NCBI GenBank assembly: GCA_017935825.1
Contig: JAGBGW010000070.1
Location: 1 to 9,338 of the forward strand
Source of the DNA: Clostridia bacterium
GTDB lineage: Bacteria > Bacillota > Clostridia > Christensenellales > Maliibacteriaceae
Length of the DNA stretch: 9,338 nucleotides
Reading direction: 5' to 3'
Under the pieces are notes generated by a model. That model had not been told where the DNA came from. It searched no databases and was given only the letters and a program-made list of their open reading frames with translations. The position numbers were made by a program, and so were the translations under genes. Shown here piece by piece: positions 5,907-9,338 of this stretch. Each line of letters starts with the position of its first letter. Position 1 is the first letter of the stretch.

Positions 5907-6204
5907 TTATGCACTATTATTTATGCTTAACCTCACATGATTCGACCCGATCCGCATTTGGGCAGTCCTGTCCGGATCTTTTGGTCTCATCGGTTTCACC
6001 CTAACGTCCAGTTAAGGCGAATCCTCTTCAACCAAAATCTCTCGAACATTCCTCGCCCAAATGTGCTGTGCAGTTTATTCGGATCAGATTTGAGTTCAGA
6101 CAAGGCATTGCCCGCAGGCAATCCTGAACGGATTACCAAGGACAAAAACGAAGTATGGGCGCAAATCTGCCCGAAGAAACCGAATCGGTTCGAACCATGC
6201 GAGG
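5907..6204. other. Gene-free stretch with nested inverted repeats; candidate structured RNA or dispersed repeat
   Basis: No minus-strand reading frame here is credible, and the plus-strand frame crossing it lacks a ribosome binding site and runs into the gene opposite. Visible pairings: CATTTGGGC (5955–5963) with GCCCAAATG (6055–6063); inside it TTTTGGT (5979–5985) with ACCAAAA (6031–6037), then TAAC (6002–6005) with GTTA (6011–6014). A second domain has GTTCAG (6094–6099) with CTGAAC (6124–6129) enclosing ATTGCC (6107–6112) and GGCAAT (6117–6122) around a CGCA loop. GGGC/GCCC (6157–6160, 6169–6172) forms a third. AACCGATGAGACC near the left end (minus strand) resembles CCGAAGAAACC near the right (plus strand), like degraded terminal inverted repeats. 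I cannot name the element. A long 3' UTR of the hemZ operon is an alternative. Confidence 0.4.
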
Positions 6205-6657
6205 TTATTCGCTTAAAATCTGCAACGCTATTTCACATGCGGCATACACGCAGGGGTTGCACACTCTGGCATGGCCGTCTTTTGCAAAGGCGATGCGTGC
6301 TTCCTCGTCCCCTCTTTTGACACCCGTAAGCTCACAGCAAAGGGATGTGGAGAACTTTTCTTCAAATGCCGCAAACATGCGTTTTGCATAATCGTTTGTT
6401 TTGTTGAAAGCATCCAGGTCCTGTGCACGACTTTCACCGTTGCCGCGCGCCATGCAGATGGCCGCAATGGCACCTGTCAGTGCGCCGCAGACGTTGCGGG
6501 AACCTGCGATACCGCCGCCAAAGCCGTTGAGCATTTTGGCAAAGGGCAAAATATCCATGCCCATCTGCTCCGCAATGACGATGGCAGCTGCCTGCGCGCA
6601 GTTATATCCCTGCTGTTCAAACCAATAATTTACACGTTCATGAAGCTGTTCAGACAT
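6205..6657 (-). CDS. C_GCAxxG_C_C family putative redox-active protein
   Basis: A 150-residue cysteine-rich cytoplasmic protein matching the C_GCAxxG_C_C family by motif order: YNCAQA (C20), FGGGIAGSRNVCGALTGA (46–63, C57), CC at 107–108 and a C-terminal C133-x2-C136, with extra C68 and C141. The name reflects these spaced cysteines. The family is described as putatively redox-active, probably metal- or cluster-binding, with no established reaction. No signal peptide or membrane segment is seen. A GGGAGGA ribosome binding site stands about 6 bases before the ATG at 6657, and only 15 bases separate it from the hemZ stop, so it looks like the last gene of the rel–dtd–MBL–hemZ operon. Its pairing with a radical SAM enzyme invites the idea of an electron or cluster partner, which is inference only. 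Family assignment is secure; function unknown. Confidence 0.88.
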   Translation of the reverse strand: MSEQLHERVNYWFEQQGYNCAQAAAIVIAEQMGMDILPFAKMLNGFGGGIAGSRNVCGALTGAIAAICMARGNGESRAQDLDAFNKTNDYAKRMFAAFEEKFSTSLCCELTGVKRGDEEARIAFAKDGHARVCNPCVYAACEIALQILSE

Positions 6658-6672
6658 AAATTTCCTCCCAAA

Positions 6673-8157
6673 TTATACATGGTGTGGGAACATCTCACGG
6701 GCAAGATCCATTTTGCGCTGTGCCATTTCACTGCTTCTTGCAATATATTCCTGTACGTTTTTCACGTTTGCCGCGCGGCGGATCAGATAAGGTTCCTTAT
6801 CAAACCACTTGGTGATGGCACCTGCGCCCATGGCAAGGTTGGAATGGGTCTCCTCCATTACGTCCACATTGTAGATGCACTGGGTGCCTTCTTTTGCATA
6901 GCCCACGTTTTCAAGGTTGCCCGACATATACTTTTGACGATACAGGTAGTAGGGATACCAGCCGCCGTCTTTGAGGACTCTTCGCGCATGCTGCACCATA
7001 TCGTCCACATCCTGCGCCGCAGTGCGTTCGCTTTTTGAAAGATTCTCATGCAAAATGGAAGAACGCTTGATGGACAGCGTGTGGACAGTAATGTTTTCGG
7101 GAGAAAGAGCCATCACGCGATCAAGGGACGATGCAAACATCTCGGGTGTCTCCCCCGTCAGACCTGCGATCAGGTCCATATTGATGTAATCAAAACCAAG
7201 GCTTCTTGCAAGTGCAAAGGATTTTTCGATCTCATCTGCCATGTGGCGGCGACCGATGCGCTGCAATGTGATGTCATGCATGCTCTGGGGATTGATGCTG
7301 ATACGGGACACACCGTGGTCACGGGCCATTAAAAGCTTGGACTCGGTGATGGTGTCGGGACGTCCTGCTTCAAGTGTGAATTCACCGCTTGCAGGTACAA
7401 AATCTTTGCAAGCTTCCAACAAGCGCAGAAGCTGGTCGTCTTCCAGCGCGGTGGGTGTACCGCCGCCAATGTAAAGATTGCCGGTGTGCAGGTCATTTTT
7501 GTCCATATATTGGCGCATCAGCTGCATTTCGTTGAGCAATGCATCCATGTAGGCATCACGAAGATGACCAAACTTCTTCACATCGCAGGATGCAAAGGAG
7601 CAATATTCACATCTGGAAGGGCAAAACGGAATGCCGATGTACACATCCAGCATGTTCTGGGGCAAGGTGTCGCGCACGCCGCGCTGCATCCGCTCGATAT
7701 CAAGCAGGATGTCAACCTTGTCCTGGCGAACGCCGTAGTTTTCGTGCAGCATTTTGCCTGCCTGCTCCGCCGACATTCCACGGGACATATACTCATAAAG
7801 AAGCTTGGTGGGACGAATGCCCGTAAGCGAGCCCCAGGGAGTGTAGGAATCGGGAAGCAGAAGTTTCATCAGGCGAAACAGTGCAAACTTCACCGCACGG
7901 CTTCTTGCACGGCGATCAAGCAACTCGCCTTCTCCGATGCAATCGTAGCTTGCTTTCTGCACGGGAATATCCCTGTCGTGGGCAAATGCAGATGCAAACC
8001 ATGCACCGTCTTTTTTCTCTGTATCGATGGTGATCTCGTATTCCACTTCTTCCCCATTTTCAGCTTCACGACGCACGGGCGTCATGCCAAGGAACAGACG
8101 AATCAGTTCTTCCGATTCGTGGAACACATCATCCAGTTTTGTATTGATAATGATCAT
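6673..8157 (-). CDS. hemZ: HemZ-type coproporphyrinogen dehydrogenase-like radical SAM protein
   Basis: A 494-residue protein with a variable N-terminal region (1–165) and a radical SAM core from about 170. The cluster motif is C179-x3-C183-x2-C186 in IPFCPSRCEYCSF. GGGTPT (231–236) is the SAM-binding glycine loop, and EAGRPDTI (263–270) and SRISINPQS (284–292) follow as in the HemN/HemW superfamily. PWGSLTGIRPTKL (107–119) before the core is what I recall as typical of Firmicutes HemZ rather than HemN or HemW. HemZ is annotated as an oxygen-independent coproporphyrinogen III dehydrogenase, but its role in organisms without a full haem pathway is uncertain, and no other haem gene is in this window. 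The ATG at 8157 overlaps the stop of the MBL-fold gene by four bases (ATGA), which implies coupled translation. Third of four genes after rel. Confidence 0.92.
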   Translation of the reverse strand: MIIINTKLDDVFHESEELIRLFLGMTPVRREAENGEEVEYEITIDTEKKDGAWFASAFAHDRDIPVQKASYDCIGEGELLDRRARSRAVKFALFRLMKLLLPDSYTPWGSLTGIRPTKLLYEYMSRGMSAEQAGKMLHENYGVRQDKVDILLDIERMQRGVRDTLPQNMLDVYIGIPFCPSRCEYCSFASCDVKKFGHLRDAYMDALLNEMQLMRQYMDKNDLHTGNLYIGGGTPTALEDDQLLRLLEACKDFVPASGEFTLEAGRPDTITESKLLMARDHGVSRISINPQSMHDITLQRIGRRHMADEIEKSFALARSLGFDYINMDLIAGLTGETPEMFASSLDRVMALSPENITVHTLSIKRSSILHENLSKSERTAAQDVDDMVQHARRVLKDGGWYPYYLYRQKYMSGNLENVGYAKEGTQCIYNVDVMEETHSNLAMGAGAITKWFDKEPYLIRRAANVKNVQEYIARSSEMAQRKMDLAREMFPHHV

Positions 8158-8786
8158 ACGCCGTCTCCGCGAAGATATGGATTATACCGTTTTTCCCGTT
8201 CAATGGTAGTGGCACCGCCGTGACCGGGATAGACACGGGTGTCATCAGGCAGCGTAAAAAGCCGCGCCTTTGCATAATGCACAAGGTCCGTCATGCTGCC
8301 ACGGGGAAAGTCGGTTCTGCCGATGCTGCCGTCAAAAAGCGTATCACCGCTTAAAAGAATACCATTTGCATAGTAGCAGGCGCCGCCGGGCGTATGGCCG
8401 GGGGTGTGGATGACCTGCAGCTCTTCCCCACCGAGAGTGATGGTATCGCCGTGGGAAAGTGCCTTTTCCTGCACATTGGCAACGTAATTCGTGCCAAAGA
8501 GTACCGAAAGATTCAATCTGGGGTCGTGCAGCATGGGTGCATCCTCCCGATGGATGTACACGGGGCAGTGTTTGCTCAGTGCCAAATCTTCCACCAGATC
8601 GATATGGTCAAAGTGACCGTGAGTCAAGATGATGGCATCAAGCTGCATATTAAGTTGGCTGAGTGCAGAATCGATCTGTCTTACATCACCCGAAGGGTCC
8701 ACCACAGCGCAGGCTGTCTTTTCATCGTCATAGACCAGATAGGTATTTGAATCCATCCCGTAGGATACAAGCGGCAAAACTTTCAT
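8154..8786 (-). CDS. Metallo-beta-lactamase-fold hydrolase, glyoxalase-II-like
   Basis: A 210-residue cytoplasmic hydrolase of the glyoxalase II/MBL superfamily. The di-metal site is complete: H56, H58, D60 and H61 in THGHFDHI (55–62), H131 in HTPGHTPGG, D148 in SGDTLF, H189 in YPGHGG. The compact size and absence of the C-terminal substrate domain of classical GloB (about 250 residues) fit the short bacterial thioesterase-like group; the true substrate, probably a thioester or similar, cannot be told from sequence. It lies 12 bases after dtd, whose stop overlaps a modest AAGGA ribosome binding site, and ends in a four-base overlap with hemZ. The rel–dtd–MBL–hemZ order is, from memory, common in Clostridia, so the context is conserved but not explanatory. 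Superfamily certain, reaction open. Confidence 0.93.
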   Translation of the reverse strand: MKVLPLVSYGMDSNTYLVYDDEKTACAVVDPSGDVRQIDSALSQLNMQLDAIILTHGHFDHIDLVEDLALSKHCPVYIHREDAPMLHDPRLNLSVLFGTNYVANVQEKALSHGDTITLGGEELQVIHTPGHTPGGACYYANGILLSGDTLFDGSIGRTDFPRGSMTDLVHYAKARLFTLPDDTRVYPGHGGATTIEREKRYNPYLRGDGV

Positions 8787-8798
8787 TGTTCCAATTCC

Positions 8799-9245
8799 TT
8801 ATTTTTCGTCCGTATCAAGCAGGATCGTCACAGGGCCGTCGCAAAGCATGTCGATCTTCATATCGGCACCGAACACACCCATGCCCACGGGGATGCCCTC
8901 TTTTTCGATCAAAGATGCGGCATACTCGTAAAGCTCTTTTGCACGAACAGGCTCCATGGCGCGGATAAAGCTGGGGCGATTCCCCTTTTTTGCTTCCCCG
9001 TAGAGGGTGAACTGGGAAATCAGCAGGATGCCGCCACCTACATCGCGGACGGAAAGGTTCATCTTTCCCTGCTCATCGGAAAAAATGCGCATGGAACAAA
9101 CTTTGCGCATCAGGAATTCGGCGTCTTTTTCGCTGTCACCGTCACCTGCGCCAAGCAGGACCATAAGCCCCTGTTGGATGGAGGAGATCAGTTCCCCATC
9201 CACCGACACGGATGCTCTTTTTACTCGTTGTACTACAATTCTCAT
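8799..9245 (-). CDS. dtd: D-aminoacyl-tRNA deacylase
   Basis: A 148-residue enzyme, the usual length, that hydrolyses D-amino acids (and glycine from tRNA-Ala) mischarged on tRNA, a cytoplasmic translation quality-control step. Features seen: N-terminal MRIVVQRVKRASVSVDGE, RIFSDEQGKMNL (53–64), catalytic-site SQFTL (77–81, T80), the Gly-cisPro-like GNRPSF (88–93) and the C-terminal FGADMKIDMLCDGPVTI (125–141). Two usual residues differ: M122 where Thr of TGxFGA is common and C135 where Asn of NDGPVT is common. Both lie in the C-terminal strand region. It starts 9 bases after the rel stop (TGA followed at once by in-frame TAG) with only a weak ribosome binding site, so translation is probably coupled to rel, a pairing well known in Firmicutes. 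Confidence 0.95.
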   Translation of the reverse strand: MRIVVQRVKRASVSVDGELISSIQQGLMVLLGAGDGDSEKDAEFLMRKVCSMRIFSDEQGKMNLSVRDVGGGILLISQFTLYGEAKKGNRPSFIRAMEPVRAKELYEYAASLIEKEGIPVGMGVFGADMKIDMLCDGPVTILLDTDEK

Positions 9246-9254
9246 AAAGCTCTA

Positions 9255-9338
9255 TCAGGTGCCCACGCGGAAGACTTCCATCACATCGGGCAGGATTTCA
9301 AAGTGATGCAGGATCTGTTCCAGCTGCTGCTTACCCTG
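9255..9338 (-). CDS. C-terminal end of Rel-type (p)ppGpp synthetase/hydrolase (partial)
   Basis: Only the last 27 codons are in the window, ending in TGA at 9257–9255. They encode KQQLEQILHHFEILPDVMEV followed by FRVGT. This resembles the end of the C-terminal ACT domain of RelA/SpoT homologues, where a helix is followed by a PxVxEVxR strand. The call rests on that short match plus position: a rel gene directly upstream of dtd is a standard Firmicutes arrangement. The full protein would make and break the alarmone (p)ppGpp. Nothing can be said about its catalytic domains from here. Confidence 0.72.
   Translation of the reverse strand, partial: QGKQQLEQILHHFEILPDVMEVFRVGT

Noticed and set aside
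5955..6186. Insertion sequence or MITE remnant
   Set aside because: The end similarity is only about 11 of 15 bases, no target-site duplication is seen and no transposase fragment is present, so it is left as an unnamed structured region.
6186..6195. GGTTCGAACC, like a tRNA T-loop
   Set aside because: It is a simple palindrome; no acceptor, D or anticodon arms pair around it on either strand.
5937..6320. 127-codon plus-strand frame across the gene-free region
   Set aside because: Biased composition rich in Arg, Pro and His, no ribosome binding site, and its end overlaps the C_GCAxxG gene on the other strand. Better explained by repeat or RNA sequence.

Overview
The window reads as a chromosomal segment of a low-to-mid GC Gram-positive bacterium, most likely an anaerobic member of the Clostridia (Oscillospiraceae-like). 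This is inferred from the gene set (Rel–Dtd–MBL–HemZ operon, a C_GCAxxG_C_C family protein, an EF-G2-like GTPase) and from strong purine-rich ribosome binding sites. No similarity search was possible. All recognisable genes lie on the minus strand except one small regulator.

Left part (1–2905, minus): an amino-sugar operon read right to left. It starts with a 540-residue protein that joins an N-terminal XRE-type helix-turn-helix to a complete phosphoglucosamine-mutase-like enzyme (GlmM). Next comes a stand-alone left-handed beta-helix acyltransferase resembling the C-terminal half of GlmU, which starts with TTG and overlaps glmM by 8 bases. Last is glucosamine-6-phosphate deaminase (nagB), cut by the window edge. 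All three act at or next to glucosamine-6-phosphate, the branch point between glycolysis and cell-wall precursor synthesis. A good minus-strand promoter and an 11-bp inverted repeat precede the operon.

Middle (2906–3671): a divergent control region rich in inverted and direct repeats, then on the plus strand a 132-residue XRE regulator with two C-terminal membrane segments. It is closed by a strong bidirectional hairpin terminator shared with the convergent fusA2-like gene.

3688–5772 (minus): a translation-factor-type GTPase of the EF-G2 kind, with its own promoter. That promoter is partly embedded in a long hairpin.

5907–6204: about 300 bases without a credible gene but with many nested inverted repeats, possibly a structured RNA, a long 3' UTR or a dispersed repeat.

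Right part (6205–9338, minus): a tightly packed operon read right to left: the C-terminal end of Rel ((p)ppGpp synthetase/hydrolase), D-aminoacyl-tRNA deacylase (dtd), a glyoxalase-II-like metallo-beta-lactamase-fold hydrolase, HemZ-type radical SAM protein, and a cysteine-rich C_GCAxxG_C_C protein. Spacings run from a 4-base overlap to 15 bases, so co-translation is likely.

The most interesting item is the HTH–GlmM fusion at the head of an amino-sugar operon. It could be an enzyme that also controls its own operon in response to its substrate.
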